Numbered from the stretch's first letter, positions 17,836 to 27,879 are shown. The stretch: DNA of 64,000 nucleotides from Bacteroidales bacterium (GCA_015061245.1 SUWY01000006.1:36424-100423); one strand, 5' to 3'. Program-made: numbers and translations. Notes: a model not told the origin generated them from the letters alone.

Positions 17836-20370
17836 ATGAAAATCAAAAATAGAATCATGAGATTAATACCTATTATTGTGATTGTCGTAGCATTATGGTC
17901 GTGTGGCAAGAGTAGAGGTGTTGAGAGTGGAGTGAGTTGGGAGTTGGCTCAATTGCGTTCACAATCAGTGAGTAATGTCAATTATGAATTGGAATTTAAT
18001 ATTCCGGGTTCGCTTGATTCTGTTGTAAGAGCTACTGAGAAGATTAGTTTTAAATATCTTTCAAGTCAGGACTTACAGATCGATTTTAAGGCTGATAGCG
18101 TTCAACAGATTTGCAGGGTTGAACTATTTGGAAAGCCGGTAAAGTGGTTCTATTTGAATGAGCATATTGTAATTCCCAATAGATTCTTGTCGGATAGTGT
18201 CTCTGTAGAGATAGAGTTTATCGCAGGTAATCGCTCGTTGAATAGGAATCCAGAGTTTATATATACTTTGGCAGTCCCTGATAGGGCCAGAACTATCTAC
18301 CCATGTTTTGATCAGCCCGATATAAAGAGCTGTTATAAACTGAGATTATCTGTTCCTGAGGAGTGGGTGGCTGTTAGCAATAGCAGGGTTATCGATGTAA
18401 CCTCGCCCATTGAAGGTATAAAGAGATATGAGTTTGAGAGTAGTTTGCCATTAAGCACCTACCACTTTTCATTTGTAACGGGTAAGTTTGAGTGTTATTC
18501 AGAGGTCCGTAATAGTGATACAGTGAATCTCTATTATCGAGAAACCGATCCGTATAAGGTGGCACAAGTTGCTGATGCTGTCGATTTGACGTTTAAATCT
18601 ATCGATTGGTTAGAGAATTATACAGGCATCCCAATGCCATATACGAAGAGTGATATGGTTGTAATTCCCGGTTTCCAATTTGGAGGAATGGAGCACCCAG
18701 GAGCAATTCTCTATGCCGATCATGTTGTCTTTAAGGAGAAAAACGCAACTCCCGAGGAGTATTTCCAAAGGGCATCGACAATTGCCCACGAGAATACCCA
18801 TTTGTGGTTTGGAGATTTGGTTACTATGAAGTGGTTCAACGATGTATGGACAAAGGAGGTCTTTGCAAACTATATTTCTGCCAAGATTATCGAGCCGGAG
18901 TTTCCGGAATTGGACCACAATCTGAATTTTATGACCTCGTACATTGAGCCTGCGTTGGCTGAGGATAGAACTTCCGGAACAAATGCAATACAGCAGGAGC
19001 TTGATAATATGCAGAATGCAGGTTTGCTTTATGGAAATATTATCTATGATAAGGCTCCCGTCATGATGCGAAATTTAGAGGAGATGATGGGAAAGGAGCG
19101 TTTCCGTGCGGCAATTCAAGAGTATTTGAGGAGTTTTTATCATGCCAATGCAACATGGGATGATTTGATTGCAATTATGTCTGCTCATGCACCTGAACTT
19201 AATATTGAGGAGTTTAGTAGAGTTTGGGTAAAGGAGAAGGGTATGCCCCATTTGCAGTTGAGTCTGGATAGTAACAAATTGGTTGTGGAGCATATTGATC
19301 CGGAAGGACGTGGATTGGTGTGGCCTCAGAGTTTTCATGTATTGGTAATGGATACAAACAGAGGTACCGGAAATGAGCAGAGAGTGAATATTAATATTTA
19401 CAAGGGTGAAATACCTTTGCGTCATGACGAGGGAGAGAATCTTACATTACTGATTCCCAATATTAACGGAATGGGATACGGCAGAATAACCTCGCCCGAT
19501 ATTGACTACGTATTAAAGCAATGGCACAATACAATGACCACCAGAGAGATGCAACCAATGTTAATGCAGTTGTACGAGGCCTATTTGAATGGTGAGATTG
19601 AGTATAATGGCTACTACAACTCGCTTTTGAACGGCATTAAATTGGTGACCGATGTACAGATATGTAATACGGTGGTAAATCACCTATTTACACTTTTAGC
19701 TGATGCTCCCGACGAGCTGCGTGAGAAGATTGAAAATGATCTGTTTGAACTTTCATCATCGCATAAAAATAGTGTAATTCGTGGATATATTTATAGAAAT
19801 TTGTCAACCGCATGTGGCAGTGATAAGTACGTTAACCATTTTTATAATGTTTGGCGAGGACGCACGAATAGTGAGTTGACAGATAATAACTATATCAACC
19901 TGGCTCTTTCGTTGGCAATAAAGATGCCCGATAGTGCCGACTATATTATTGAGACTCAGCGTGGCAGAATAACCAATCCTGATGTGTTGCGCAGGTATGA
20001 TTTTGTCTCTCCTGCATGTAGCTCAGATACAGTGGTTATGGATTCTCTATTTAATGCTCTGCTTGTTGCCGAGAATAGGGCGGTAGAGCCATGGGTACAG
20101 AGTACTTTGTCATATTTGAACAGCCGATACCGTGAACCCTATTCAAACAAGTATATATTGCCTGCCTTGATGGAGCTTCAAGAGGTTCAGCGCACCGGAG
20201 ATATATTCTTCCCTAAAGGTTGGTGCGGTGCTTTGTTATCGGGACACCGAAGCAAAGAGGCGTTGCAGATAGTTCAAGATTTCTTGAATGATAATCCGAA
20301 CTATCCGCAACTATTAAAGACTAAGCTTTTACAGTCTGTTTACAATCTTGAGAGAATTGCGCGTCAATAG
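17836..20370 (+). CDS. M1-family aminopeptidase lipoprotein
   Basis: Zinc aminopeptidase of 844 residues, probably periplasmic or surface lipid-anchored, since the signal ends in ALWSC. The N-terminal beta domain is followed by the exopeptidase motif 'GGMEHPGAI' (substrate N-terminus binding). The zinc site is H318-ENT-H322 with E341 in 'WTKEVFANY', the exact HEXXH-X18-E spacing of the family. A helical C-terminal domain fills about 540-844. ENTH and KEVFA replace the more common ELAH and NEGFA. The last 50 bp overlap the 3' end of catalase on the other strand. Confidence 0.93.
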   Translation: MKIKNRIMRLIPIIVIVVALWSCGKSRGVESGVSWELAQLRSQSVSNVNYELEFNIPGSLDSVVRATEKISFKYLSSQDLQIDFKADSVQQICRVELFGKPVKWFYLNEHIVIPNRFLSDSVSVEIEFIAGNRSLNRNPEFIYTLAVPDRARTIYPCFDQPDIKSCYKLRLSVPEEWVAVSNSRVIDVTSPIEGIKRYEFESSLPLSTYHFSFVTGKFECYSEVRNSDTVNLYYRETDPYKVAQVADAVDLTFKSIDWLENYTGIPMPYTKSDMVVIPGFQFGGMEHPGAILYADHVVFKEKNATPEEYFQRASTIAHENTHLWFGDLVTMKWFNDVWTKEVFANYISAKIIEPEFPELDHNLNFMTSYIEPALAEDRTSGTNAIQQELDNMQNAGLLYGNIIYDKAPVMMRNLEEMMGKERFRAAIQEYLRSFYHANATWDDLIAIMSAHAPELNIEEFSRVWVKEKGMPHLQLSLDSNKLVVEHIDPEGRGLVWPQSFHVLVMDTNRGTGNEQRVNINIYKGEIPLRHDEGENLTLLIPNINGMGYGRITSPDIDYVLKQWHNTMTTREMQPMLMQLYEAYLNGEIEYNGYYNSLLNGIKLVTDVQICNTVVNHLFTLLADAPDELREKIENDLFELSSSHKNSVIRGYIYRNLSTACGSDKYVNHFYNVWRGRTNSELTDNNYINLALSLAIKMPDSADYIIETQRGRITNPDVLRRYDFVSPACSSDTVVMDSLFNALLVAENRAVEPWVQSTLSYLNSRYREPYSNKYILPALMELQEVQRTGDIFFPKGWCGALLSGHRSKEALQIVQDFLNDNPNYPQLLKTKLLQSVYNLERIARQ

Positions 20371-21841
20371 CCTTTTGGCGTGCAACCTCTTGTTCAATAA
20401 TTTTAATATCAAAGTTCATGGCTTTTGCCAAGCGTGTTCCGCAGTCACTGTCTGCTTGGTAGAATCGTGCTATGGCTCGTATTTTTATAGCCGAGGGCAC
20501 TCCATCCATCGATTCGGTTACGTTGCAGATTAACCGTTTCTTTTCATCTTCAGGGATAAGGCGGTACAGTGCTCCCGGTTGCGAATAGTAATCGCAGTCA
20601 ATCCTATGGTCGAAGGCATAGGCATCGCCCGAAATCTTTAATGGACTCTCTTTCTGTAGATTATCATCGTCGAATGGTTCAAAACTATTGGGATGATAGT
20701 TTATCTCGCCTGTGCCGTTTCCCATGCTCATTGCTCCATCGCGCATGTAGTTGTGTACGGGGCAGCGAGGGGCATTGACCGGAAGTTGTGCAAAGTTTGC
20801 GCCTAAGCGGTGACGGTTGGCGTCGCCGTATGCAAACAGACGTCCTTGTAACATTTTATCGGGCGAGAATCCAATTCCGGGAACAATATTTGCAGGGTTA
20901 AAGGCTGCCTGTTCAACCTGTTCAAAGTAGTTGTCAGGATTCTTGTTTAACTCCATAACTCCAACTTCAATAAGTGGATAATCTTTGTGGGGCCACACTT
21001 TAGTCAAATCGAAAGGATTTATATGGTAGTGTTCTGCCTCGCGTTCCGGCATTATCTGTACATATAGTTTCCATTTAGGGTAGTTGTGATTCTCTATGTT
21101 TTCATAAAGATCCTGTTGCGAATACTCTCTATTCTTTGCAACAATGGCTTCGGCTTCCCGATTTGTGAAATTGGCAATGCCCTGTTGAGTCTTAAAGTGG
21201 AATTTTACATAGAATCGCTCATAGTAACTATTTATGAAACTGTAGGTATGACTTCCAAATCCGTGCATTTGGCGATAGTTTTGTGGAATGCCTCGATCAC
21301 TCATCAATATCATAACCTGATGTAGAGTTTCGGGCGATAGTGACCAAAAATCCCATGCTGCAGTTGCGCTTCTAAGGTTGGTCTTGGGATTACGTTTTTG
21401 TGTGTGGATAAAGTCGGGAAACTTTACTGGGTCACGTATAAAGAAGACAGGAGTGTTGTTGCCAACTAAATCCCAGTTACCTTGATCGGTGTAGAATTTT
21501 ATGGCGAAGCCACGCACATCGCGCTCTGTATCGGCGGCACCTCGTTCTCCTGCCACAGTTGAGAATCGTATAAATAGAGGAGTCTGTTTGCCCACCTCTG
21601 AAAAGATTGAGGCTTTTGTGTAGTGAGTAATGTCGTTTGTAACTGTAAATGTACCGAATGCTCCGGAACCTTTTGCATGCACAACCCTTTCGGGAATTCT
21701 TTCACGATTAAAGTGCCCAAGTTTCTCCATGTACCAAACATTTTGCATTAACATAGGACCGTGAGGGCCTGCAGTTTGCACATTTCTGTTATCACCTACT
21801 ATAGCTCCGCTGTTGTTGGTGAGTCTCTCTTTTTTATTCAT
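20321..21841 (-). CDS. katA: Catalase (heme, small-subunit clade)
   Basis: Dismutates hydrogen peroxide to water and oxygen. 506 residues, the size of small-subunit monofunctional catalases. The distal histidine is H55 in '[14 protein letters not shown]', the distal asparagine N128 in '[22 protein letters not shown]', and the proximal heme tyrosine lies in '[14 protein letters not shown]'. It is expected in the cytoplasm of an oxygen-tolerant anaerobe. The C-terminus converges on and overlaps the M1 aminopeptidase by 50 bp. A hairpin abuts the start codon. Confidence 0.96.
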   Translation of the reverse strand: MNKKERLTNNSGAIVGDNRNVQTAGPHGPMLMQNVWYMEKLGHFNRERIPERVVHAKGSGAFGTFTVTNDITHYTKASIFSEVGKQTPLFIRFSTVAGERGAADTERDVRGFAIKFYTDQGNWDLVGNNTPVFFIRDPVKFPDFIHTQKRNPKTNLRSATAAWDFWSLSPETLHQVMILMSDRGIPQNYRQMHGFGSHTYSFINSYYERFYVKFHFKTQQGIANFTNREAEAIVAKNREYSQQDLYENIENHNYPKWKLYVQIMPEREAEHYHINPFDLTKVWPHKDYPLIEVGVMELNKNPDNYFEQVEQAAFNPANIVPGIGFSPDKMLQGRLFAYGDANRHRLGANFAQLPVNAPRCPVHNYMRDGAMSMGNGTGEINYHPNSFEPFDDDNLQKESPLKISGDAYAFDHRIDCDYYSQPGALYRLIPEDEKKRLICNVTESMDGVPSAIKIRAIARFYQADSDCGTRLAKAMNFDIKIIEQEVARQKAIDAQFSQDCKQTVKA

Positions 21842-21878
21842 TTCGTTAATTTTAAGGATTCTTTTCTATGTTAACGAA
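21842..21878 (-). promoter_or_regulatory. Inverted repeat abutting the catalase start codon
   Basis: TTCGTTAA (21842-21849) and TTAACGAA (21871-21878) are perfect complements separated by 21 nt. The right arm of the mRNA hairpin ends at the base before ATG. It could be an operator or an RNA element controlling translation of katA; not tested. Confidence 0.45.
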
Positions 21879-21884
21879 GTGAAA

Positions 21885-22012
21885 GAGGAAAGGTTACAGA
21901 GGAGATAAGGTTAAAGGGGAAAGGGAAAAGGTGAAAGGTTGCAGATAGTTAGGAGTGAATAGTTAGGAGTTAGAAGTTAGGAGTGAATAATTAGGAATGA
22001 GGAATTAGGAAA
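21885..22012. repeat. AAGG- and TTAGGAG-heptamer satellites
   Basis: First about 60 bp of purine repeat (AAAGGGGAAAGGG, AAGGTGAAAGG), then repeated TTAGGAG/TTAGGAA units spaced by AGTGAATA or GAATAA. It runs directly into the AAAAATCGTGCAAGGTGA junction that opens the hairpin mosaic, and has no coding content. Confidence 0.85.
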
Positions 22013-22600
22013 AATCGTGCAAGGTGAGTGCAATGCCAAATTTATTTGGGCATTGCCGAACCGCAGCCGATTTTGCGGAAACACGGAGTGTTTGCGAATT
22101 AGGAAAAATCGTGCAAGCCGAACGCAGAAGGCAAACTTGTTTGCATTATGCTGAGGCGCAGCCGATTTTGCGTCATTGCGCAGCAATGGCGAACATAAGT
22201 GCAAGCCGAACGCAGAAGGCAAACTTGTTTGCATTATGCTGAGGCGCCGCCGATTTTGCGTCATTGCGCAGCAATGGCGAACATAAGTGCAAGCCGAACG
22301 CAGAAGGCAAACTTGTTTGCATTATGCTGAACCGACGCTGCGGAGCGAATGCAGAAACCAAGTTTACTTGGGTTATGCTGAGCCGCGAGGAGTAGAAGCA
22401 CACGAAGTGTGGTTAACCGCCGCCGATTTTGCGTCATTGCGCAGCAATGGCGAACATAAGTGCAAGGTGAGTGCAGAAGGCAAACTTGTTTGCATTATGC
22501 TGAACCGACGCTGCGGAGCGAATGCAGAAACCAAGTTTACTTGAGTTATGCTGAGCCGCGAGGAGTAGAAGCACACAAAGTGTGGTTAACCGCCGCCGAT
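22008..22600. repeat. Mosaic array of covarying hairpins
   Basis: About 590 bp between katA and the DMT gene. An 88-bp unit repeats at 22131, 22219 and 22307, and a larger unit repeats with a 173-bp offset (22307 to 22480, 22358 to 22531). Hairpins of type 1 have a TT loop: GCAAAC-TT-GTTTGC (four copies), CCAAGT-TT-ACTTGG (22358; last base changed at 22531) and CCAAAT-TT-ATTTGG (22036). Type 2 has a three-base loop: CATTGC-GCA-GCAATG (22174, 22262, 22435), CACAC-GAA-GTGTG (22399), CACAC-AAA-GTGTG (22572) and AAACAC-GGA-GTGTTT (about 22079). Common linkers are CCGATTTTGCG and TTATGCTGA. Short open frames inside are by-products of the repeat. Confidence 0.9.
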
Positions 22601-22606
22601 TTTTTT

Positions 22607-23446
22607 TTATAGGGCAATGATGATGGCAGTGAGGGCAAGGGCGATACCGATATACTGGAGGGTGGTCAGCCGCTCTTTAAATAGCAGGCGACCGGCAATT
22701 ACTCCAATCACAACAATTGAAATGTTGTAGATAGGATAGAGTATTGCGGTTGAAAATTGAGTTAGTGATTTTAGCAGAAAGAATGTACATCCAATATTGG
22801 TTACTCCTAAAATGATTCCTGCAAACAGATTTTTCCATTTGAAGGCAAGTTTTCTCTTTTGCAGGCGTGAGAAGATGGTTGCTATTATAAGTGCAGAGGT
22901 GAATGTTATTGTTGTTAGTGCCAATAATTCTCCATTTGTGCTGAGCTGTGATTGACAATATTTCAAAAGAAAGTTTGCTATACCATAGCACAGGAATACA
23001 GATATTGGGTTATACCACTTTTTTAGTGTCACTCCCTCTTTTTTGCTGAAGAAGATTAAGATGAGCGAGGCTATTACTAAAACAGAGGTTAACGGTTCCA
23101 AACGTTGTTCCCCAAGGAATATGTATGCACAAATTGTAGGTATGATGAATGATACCCTTGTTGCAATAGTTGCAATTGCTACTCCATGACTCTTTGTTGC
23201 ACTACTCATGGCAACAAAGCCTCCAACCATAAATAGACCTGTCAATATTGAGGGGAGCAGTGGAACTGTTGATAGTGCGGAGAATGCCACCTCGCCCCTT
23301 ATAATGTTGGTTAAAGGGCCGATTGCAATTGCTGTAATGTAGTTGAAGATGATGGCTTGAAGTGCATCAACTCCATGCTTTGCAAATAGTTTGAAGAGTA
23401 TTGCAAAGAGTGAACCGAACAGTATGGCAATAATCAGGTAAATCAT
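22607..23446 (-). CDS. DMT-superfamily (EamA-like) transporter
   Basis: 279 residues with ten predicted helices in two five-helix repeats, the drug/metabolite transporter layout. 'YIFLGEQRLEPLTSVLVIASLILIFF' and 'RLLFKERLTTLQYIGIALALTAIIIAL' are the paired EamA-type endings. Its start overlaps the queH stop by four bases (ATGA), so the two are co-translated; a role with queuosine precursors is possible but unproven. Its 3' end meets the hairpin array. Confidence 0.85.
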   Translation of the reverse strand: MIYLIIAILFGSLFAILFKLFAKHGVDALQAIIFNYITAIAIGPLTNIIRGEVAFSALSTVPLLPSILTGLFMVGGFVAMSSATKSHGVAIATIATRVSFIIPTICAYIFLGEQRLEPLTSVLVIASLILIFFSKKEGVTLKKWYNPISVFLCYGIANFLLKYCQSQLSTNGELLALTTITFTSALIIATIFSRLQKRKLAFKWKNLFAGIILGVTNIGCTFFLLKSLTQFSTAILYPIYNISIVVIGVIAGRLLFKERLTTLQYIGIALALTAIIIAL

Positions 23447-23985
23447 GGTTTTCTCATACTATATTCGCATCCGCAGTAGGTTTGGTTATAGAAACCTAAC
23501 TCTTTTATCAGTTGTGAGCGACGCTCTGATAAGCCCCCTTTTCGCCAGTTTTTGTTCCAATATTGGGAGCCTGGGTGGTTTTGCTCTGCCTGAAATCCTG
23601 CCTCGTCAATCTGGTTTTGCAACTTCCAGCGTGATGAGGCGAGGGTCGTTGTAAAGGTCTTATAACCGTTATGCACAGCCCACTCTGCAGTGCGGTTCAA
23701 TCGGTATTTGAAGCACTCCAAACAGCGCTTTCCTCGTTCAGGTTCACACTCCAAACCTTTGACTGCATTTTGCCACTCTTCGTGGTTGTAATCATCGTCA
23801 ATGATGGTTAAGCCAAGTTGTTTTGCATGGCGGGTAATTTCGCCTTTGCGCTTCTCATACTCCTCAATAGGGTATATATTGGGGTTGCAATAGTAGATTA
23901 TCGGCTCAATACTCTCTTTGAGCAGATACTCTATTATTGCCGATGCGCATGGAGCGCAACATGTATGCAAAACAACTCTCTCCAT
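23443..23985 (-). CDS. queH: Epoxyqueuosine reductase QueH
   Basis: Last step of queuosine synthesis in tRNA, reducing epoxyqueuosine in organisms that lack QueG. 180 residues. Cluster and metal cysteines appear in 'HTCCAPCAS' (adjacent CC then C), 'RGKRCLECFKYRL' and 'YCGCEYS', the full DUF208/QueH set. 'YYCNPNIYPIEEY' and 'FTTTLASSRWK' are further signatures. Upstream partner of the DMT transporter. Confidence 0.93.
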   Translation of the reverse strand: MERVVLHTCCAPCASAIIEYLLKESIEPIIYYCNPNIYPIEEYEKRKGEITRHAKQLGLTIIDDDYNHEEWQNAVKGLECEPERGKRCLECFKYRLNRTAEWAVHNGYKTFTTTLASSRWKLQNQIDEAGFQAEQNHPGSQYWNKNWRKGGLSERRSQLIKELGFYNQTYCGCEYSMRKP

Positions 23986-24025
23986 TCGGGATTATTTTAA
24001 AGCACTACAAAAGTAGTAATAAAAA

Positions 24026-24045
24026 GCGGACGCTTGTGCGTCCGC
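24026..24045 (-). terminator. Terminator after the esterase gene
   Basis: Perfect 8-bp GC-rich stem GCGGACGC / GCGTCCGC with a four-base loop, followed on the minus strand by TTTTT. Confidence 0.85.
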
Positions 24046-24063
24046 AATTCAATATAACGAAAT

Positions 24064-24927
24064 TTATTTTCCGAAGGTTCTGCTCATGAATGGGAAGAGA
24101 TTGTAGAGCGAGTTGCGCCAATACTCCCAAACGTGCCCTCCATCGCGAACACGCAATTGGCAAGGAATCTTTGCGTCGCGCATAGCTTGATAGAACTCAA
24201 TGTTGTAGTCAAACAAAAAGTCGTCGTCGCCACAATCAACATACCATGCTATTGAGCGAAGCTCCTTTTTACGTGTATCATCGGCCTCGCGTACGTGCGC
24301 TACGCAGTCGTTCTCGATAACCGAGCGCATAACCTTTGAGTACTTATTATCGGGGTCTGAATCAAATTGACGACCGTCAGGAAGGCGCATCAATGCGCTC
24401 ATTGCATATACTGCGCAGAACAGTTCAGGGTGTTTTTGTGCGTATCTGGTGCAGCCTCCGCCTCCCATAGAGAGACCTGCAATTGCACGGTGTTGTTTGT
24501 CGCCAATTACTCTATACTCCTTCTCAATGTATGGCATAAACTCGGTAAAGAAGAATTTTTCGTACTCCCATCCCGGCATATCAAAATATCCGTTTTGGTA
24601 GATTTGTGGATCACCACCTCCTGCATCGGGAGTAACAACAATCATCTCGGTTGATTCGCCATTAGGAACCAAGAGATTCAAAATCTCCGATGATTTTCCC
24701 CAATTGTTCCACACCCAGTGGCGGTCGCCCATTCCATGTAACAGATATAAGATAGGGTAGTGTTTGTTCGGATTGGTTTTGTAACTTGCCGGCAGAACAA
24801 TGGTGTAACCTCGCTCAGCTTTAAGTACTTTACTGTACATGGTGTCGTTTACGACTGTTGTCCACTGTGCATTTGCAAATAGTGAACAGCAGATGAATGT
24901 TGCAATTAAAAGAAGTGACTTTCTCAT
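24064..24927 (-). CDS. Secreted esterase of the EstD/feruloyl-esterase type
   Basis: An alpha/beta hydrolase of 287 residues. Signal peptide cleaved after LFANA (residue 20). The catalytic serine is in 'GLSMGGGG', the oxyanion region in 'YLLHGMGD', the acid in 'DCGDDDFLF' and the histidine in 'RDGGHVWEYWRNSL'. This matches Esterase_phd/CE1-like enzymes that remove acyl groups from polysaccharides or small esters. Periplasmic or secreted. It stands alone with its own terminator. Confidence 0.85.
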   Translation of the reverse strand: MRKSLLLIATFICCSLFANAQWTTVVNDTMYSKVLKAERGYTIVLPASYKTNPNKHYPILYLLHGMGDRHWVWNNWGKSSEILNLLVPNGESTEMIVVTPDAGGGDPQIYQNGYFDMPGWEYEKFFFTEFMPYIEKEYRVIGDKQHRAIAGLSMGGGGCTRYAQKHPELFCAVYAMSALMRLPDGRQFDSDPDNKYSKVMRSVIENDCVAHVREADDTRKKELRSIAWYVDCGDDDFLFDYNIEFYQAMRDAKIPCQLRVRDGGHVWEYWRNSLYNLFPFMSRTFGK

Positions 24928-25004
24928 GGTTTTGCTGTTTTATAGTGTTTATGTGTTAGTGTGCTATTGCTTTAATTGTGGGACTAATTTAATAATTTTT
25001 TCCT

Positions 25005-25012
25005 TAATTTTG
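25005..25012 (+). promoter_or_regulatory. Possible -7 element for cinA
   Basis: TAATTTTG followed by C, 32-44 nt upstream of the candidate ATGs. No TTTG at the standard spacing. Confidence 0.4.
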
Positions 25013-25044
25013 CATGAGACTTCAAATTGTGAGGAGTTATTTTA

Positions 25045-26277
25045 ATGATTAGGATTATGGATGCAATAATAGTCACAATAGGCGATGAGATTCTGATGGG
25101 ACAAATTTTGGATACCAATTCAAAGTTTATAGCATCGAAGTTGACGGATTCAGGTTTCGAGGTTGTAGAGATGATGTCGGTTAAGGACGAGGCCTCGGCC
25201 ATAAAGGAGGCTGTTGAACGTTCAATGAGTCGTGCCGATGTGGTAATATTTACCGGAGGATTGGGACCTACACGTGATGATAAAACAAAGCAGGTTTTGG
25301 CAGACTATTTCGGTACTCATTTAGTGCATTCTCCTGAGGCGTATGAGTGGCTGCTTGAAATTCTTGCAAAGAAATCATTGCAAATGAATAAGTTGAATGA
25401 GGGACAGGCTGTGCAACCTGAGAATTGTCGATTACTCAAAAACGATGTTGGAACAGCTTGCGGAATGTGTTTTGAGCGAGGTGGCAAGTTGCTCTTCTCG
25501 TTGCCCGGTGTTCCAATGGAGATGGTTTTCTTGATGGATAATCGAGTAATGCCCGTCATTGTAGAACACTATCCACATTTGAAACTCGATTTCACGATTT
25601 ACAAAGTATATGGAATTACCGAGAGCGATTTGGCAATCCGTTTGGAGGGATTTGAGGATTCTCTGCCCGATGGAATAGGGTTGGCATATCTGCCTGAGTA
25701 TGGTGTAATAAAGTTGCGTTTAACAGCTCATGGCCATGCGGTAGAGTTCTTGGATGAGTATGCTCACAAGTTGGAGTCTGCTTTGGATGGTTTGAAAATC
25801 CAGCATGGAGCAGATAAGAGCCTGCCAATTGAGGTGGCCGAGAAGATGAAGAGCAGTGGCAGAACAATATCATGTGCCGAGAGTTGTACCGGCGGAAATA
25901 TTGCTCATGAGTTGACACTGCTTCCCGGTGCATCGGAGTGGTTTGTAGGTGGTGTTGTGAGTTACGCTACCGAATTAAAAAGCTCAATTCTTGGAGTCCC
26001 TGCGGAGTTGATAGAGCAGTGTGGTGTTGTTAGTGGCGAGGTCGCCCGAGCAATGGCCGAGGGTGTTCGCCGCGTTACCGGCAGTTATTATGGAGTTGCG
26101 ACAACGGGGGTGGCGGGTCCAACCGGAGGTGATGAGGTTAATCCTGTAGGTACGGTTTGGATAGCAGTGGCCTCGCCCGAAGAGTGTATAACCAAATGTT
26201 TTCATTTCTCGACCAACCGCGAGCGCAATATAAGTAAAGCTACGAATGCCGCGTTGATGATGGTGTTGGAGAGGTGA
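25045..26277 (+). CDS. cinA: CinA: nicotinamide-nucleotide amidohydrolase
   Basis: 410 residues. The N-terminal MoCF-like/COG1058 domain (1-170) begins 'DAIIVTIGDEILMGQILDTN' and includes 'FTGGLGPTRDDKT'; in other species it acts on NAD-related nucleotides. The C-terminal PncC domain (250-410) has 'SCAESCTGGNIAHELT' with the active-site Ser/Cys region and 'GVVSYATELKSSILGV' plus 'GVAGPTGG'. It deamidates NMN and recycles pyridine nucleotides. Start may be 25045 or the ATG at 25057, which fits family N-termini better. Ends at a satellite with a long hairpin. Confidence 0.93.
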   Translation: MIRIMDAIIVTIGDEILMGQILDTNSKFIASKLTDSGFEVVEMMSVKDEASAIKEAVERSMSRADVVIFTGGLGPTRDDKTKQVLADYFGTHLVHSPEAYEWLLEILAKKSLQMNKLNEGQAVQPENCRLLKNDVGTACGMCFERGGKLLFSLPGVPMEMVFLMDNRVMPVIVEHYPHLKLDFTIYKVYGITESDLAIRLEGFEDSLPDGIGLAYLPEYGVIKLRLTAHGHAVEFLDEYAHKLESALDGLKIQHGADKSLPIEVAEKMKSSGRTISCAESCTGGNIAHELTLLPGASEWFVGGVVSYATELKSSILGVPAELIEQCGVVSGEVARAMAEGVRRVTGSYYGVATTGVAGPTGGDEVNPVGTVWIAVASPEECITKCFHFSTNRERNISKATNAALMMVLER

Positions 26278-26420
26278 ATTTAGGTGAAAGGTGAAAGGGG
26301 AGAGTAGAGAGGGGAAAGGTGAAAAAAATAGGATTGAATTTGCAGGCAAATTCAATCCTATTTTTAATTCCTAATTCCTAATTTCTAATTCCTAATTCCT
26401 AATTCCTAACTCCTAATTGA
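26278..26420. repeat. Heptamer satellites on both sides of a long hairpin
   Basis: AAGGTGA/AAAGGGG-type purine repeat (26280-26321), then a 20-bp-stem hairpin, then at least six TAATTCC/TAACTCC units, which are the TTAGGAA satellite in reverse orientation. It fills the gap between the converging cinA and POT-like genes. Confidence 0.85.
26324..26365. terminator. Bidirectional terminator with a 20-bp perfect stem
   Basis: The left arm AAAAATAGGATTGAATTTGC and its exact complement (26346-26365) surround two bases, AG. A and T runs at the outer ends make it usable on both strands, for cinA and for the POT-like gene. The perfect stem is longer than usual. Confidence 0.85.
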
Positions 26421-27848
26421 TTACCCCTTCTTTTCGGTTTTAGTTAGGTAGATGTTGTAGATGAATAGAGCTACTGTAGCTGCCAAACCGATTGCCATAA
26501 TAACCATCCACATGTTTGACGGGTGATATGTGTCCCACAAATATTGTGTCAGTTGATTTGGTGTCAGGCCTGATTGAGCAGCAACCTCGGTGAAATACTC
26601 TGACTGGTTAAGACCATCAGGAATTTGCAAACCCTTCTCTGCTGCATAGCGCTGTACAATAGTTACTTTATCTGCAATGTTCTGGAATACAGGACCTGAA
26701 ATGATTCCTGCCAAGATGTTTCCAAGGAATACGGGGATGAATGAGTAACCCATGTAAAGAGCCTTTTTATCTGCAGGAGCAATACGTCCGATATACTCTG
26801 TAATCTTTGGTGATCCGGCCATCTCTCCAATACCGAATACCCAAATTGCAACCATAGTAAATACAACATTCTGGAAGAACATTGTCATTGCCATACCGAT
26901 TGTACAAACCAAGAATCCGCTTACCATTGAGCTAAGAGGTTTCATCTTCATTACCAAGCTTGATACAATCAATTGGAATGCAATAATGTATAGTGCATCT
27001 AAGTTACATACGAACTCTGCATCCATAACTCCGGGAGCCTTGCTGTAGTTCTCTGCGAAGAATGGAATAAACTTCTCGAAGAAGTTATACATAGCCGATG
27101 TATCGACCCATTGATCAATGAATACAGGTAGTGTGAAGAACAATTGGTTATACATTGTCCAGAAACCGGCAATGATTACCAAGAATACAACAAACTTCAA
27201 ATCCTGGAAGATATATACCATGTTCTTGAAGATGTCTGCAATACTCTTCTTCTCTTTTAGCTCCTCCTCGCTCTTTGCAGGCTCTTTGTAGAAGAACAAC
27301 AATAGGAAGTTAAGAGCAATGATTCCTGCAGATACGTAGAAAATCATGGTTGGGTCGCCCTTCTTGAATAGAAGACTTACCAATGGACCAAAGAATGCTC
27401 CGATATTTACCATCATATAGAAGATACCGAATCCGATAGATGCATTGCTATCGTTGGTGGTCTTTGCAATAGTTGCCGATGGAATTGGTTTGAATAGAGC
27501 TGCACCCAAAGCCAATAGCAAGTAAGCTGCAAAGAAACTTGGATATGTGGTACACATTGGCATGATTAAGAATGCCGATACATACACTACGAATGCGGTA
27601 AAGAATACCTTTTTATAGCCCCAGCGGTCAGCCAATGCTCCGGTAAGGATAGGCAAGAAGTACAAGATACCTGTACCTACTCCCATAAGGGTACCCTTTT
27701 GTGCTTGTGTAAATTCCAAACAGCCCTGCTCGGCAGAACCTGTCAAGTAGTTTGGTAACAATAGGAAGAAGCCATACCAAGCCCATCTTTCAACAAGCTC
27801 GATAAGGTTCGCAACCCAGAATGTTGTTGGGAATTTTTTTGAACTCAT
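26421..27848 (-). CDS. POT/MFS-type oligopeptide transporter
   Basis: 475 residues with 12 or more helices. The N-terminal 'NLIELVERWAWYGFFLLLPNYL' contains the E-x-x-E-R motif used by proton-coupled oligopeptide transporters. 'GALADRWGYKKVF' is the MFS A motif and 'FGIFYMMVNIGAFFGPLV' matches the POT signature. A long loop of about 60 residues before the last helix is extracytoplasmic. It follows an exported S9 peptidase by 31 bp, so import of released peptides is a reasonable inference. Confidence 0.85.
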   Translation of the reverse strand: MSSKKFPTTFWVANLIELVERWAWYGFFLLLPNYLTGSAEQGCLEFTQAQKGTLMGVGTGILYFLPILTGALADRWGYKKVFFTAFVVYVSAFLIMPMCTTYPSFFAAYLLLALGAALFKPIPSATIAKTTNDSNASIGFGIFYMMVNIGAFFGPLVSLLFKKGDPTMIFYVSAGIIALNFLLLFFYKEPAKSEEELKEKKSIADIFKNMVYIFQDLKFVVFLVIIAGFWTMYNQLFFTLPVFIDQWVDTSAMYNFFEKFIPFFAENYSKAPGVMDAEFVCNLDALYIIAFQLIVSSLVMKMKPLSSMVSGFLVCTIGMAMTMFFQNVVFTMVAIWVFGIGEMAGSPKITEYIGRIAPADKKALYMGYSFIPVFLGNILAGIISGPVFQNIADKVTIVQRYAAEKGLQIPDGLNQSEYFTEVAAQSGLTPNQLTQYLWDTYHPSNMWMVIMAIGLAATVALFIYNIYLTKTEKKG

Positions 27849-27879
27849 GATCTGTTTGTGTTAGTTGTTATTTCTGATT

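Noticed and set aside
22131..22493. Possible CRISPR array
   Set aside because: Repeats are palindromic with 88- and 173-bp periods, the intervening sequence is also repeated rather than unique, and no cas genes are near.
22024..22576. Overlapping small frames in the hairpin array (Cys-Leu-His-Tyr-Ala-Glu repeats)
   Set aside because: They follow the DNA repeat on both strands and in several frames; no start signals and no protein-like constraint.
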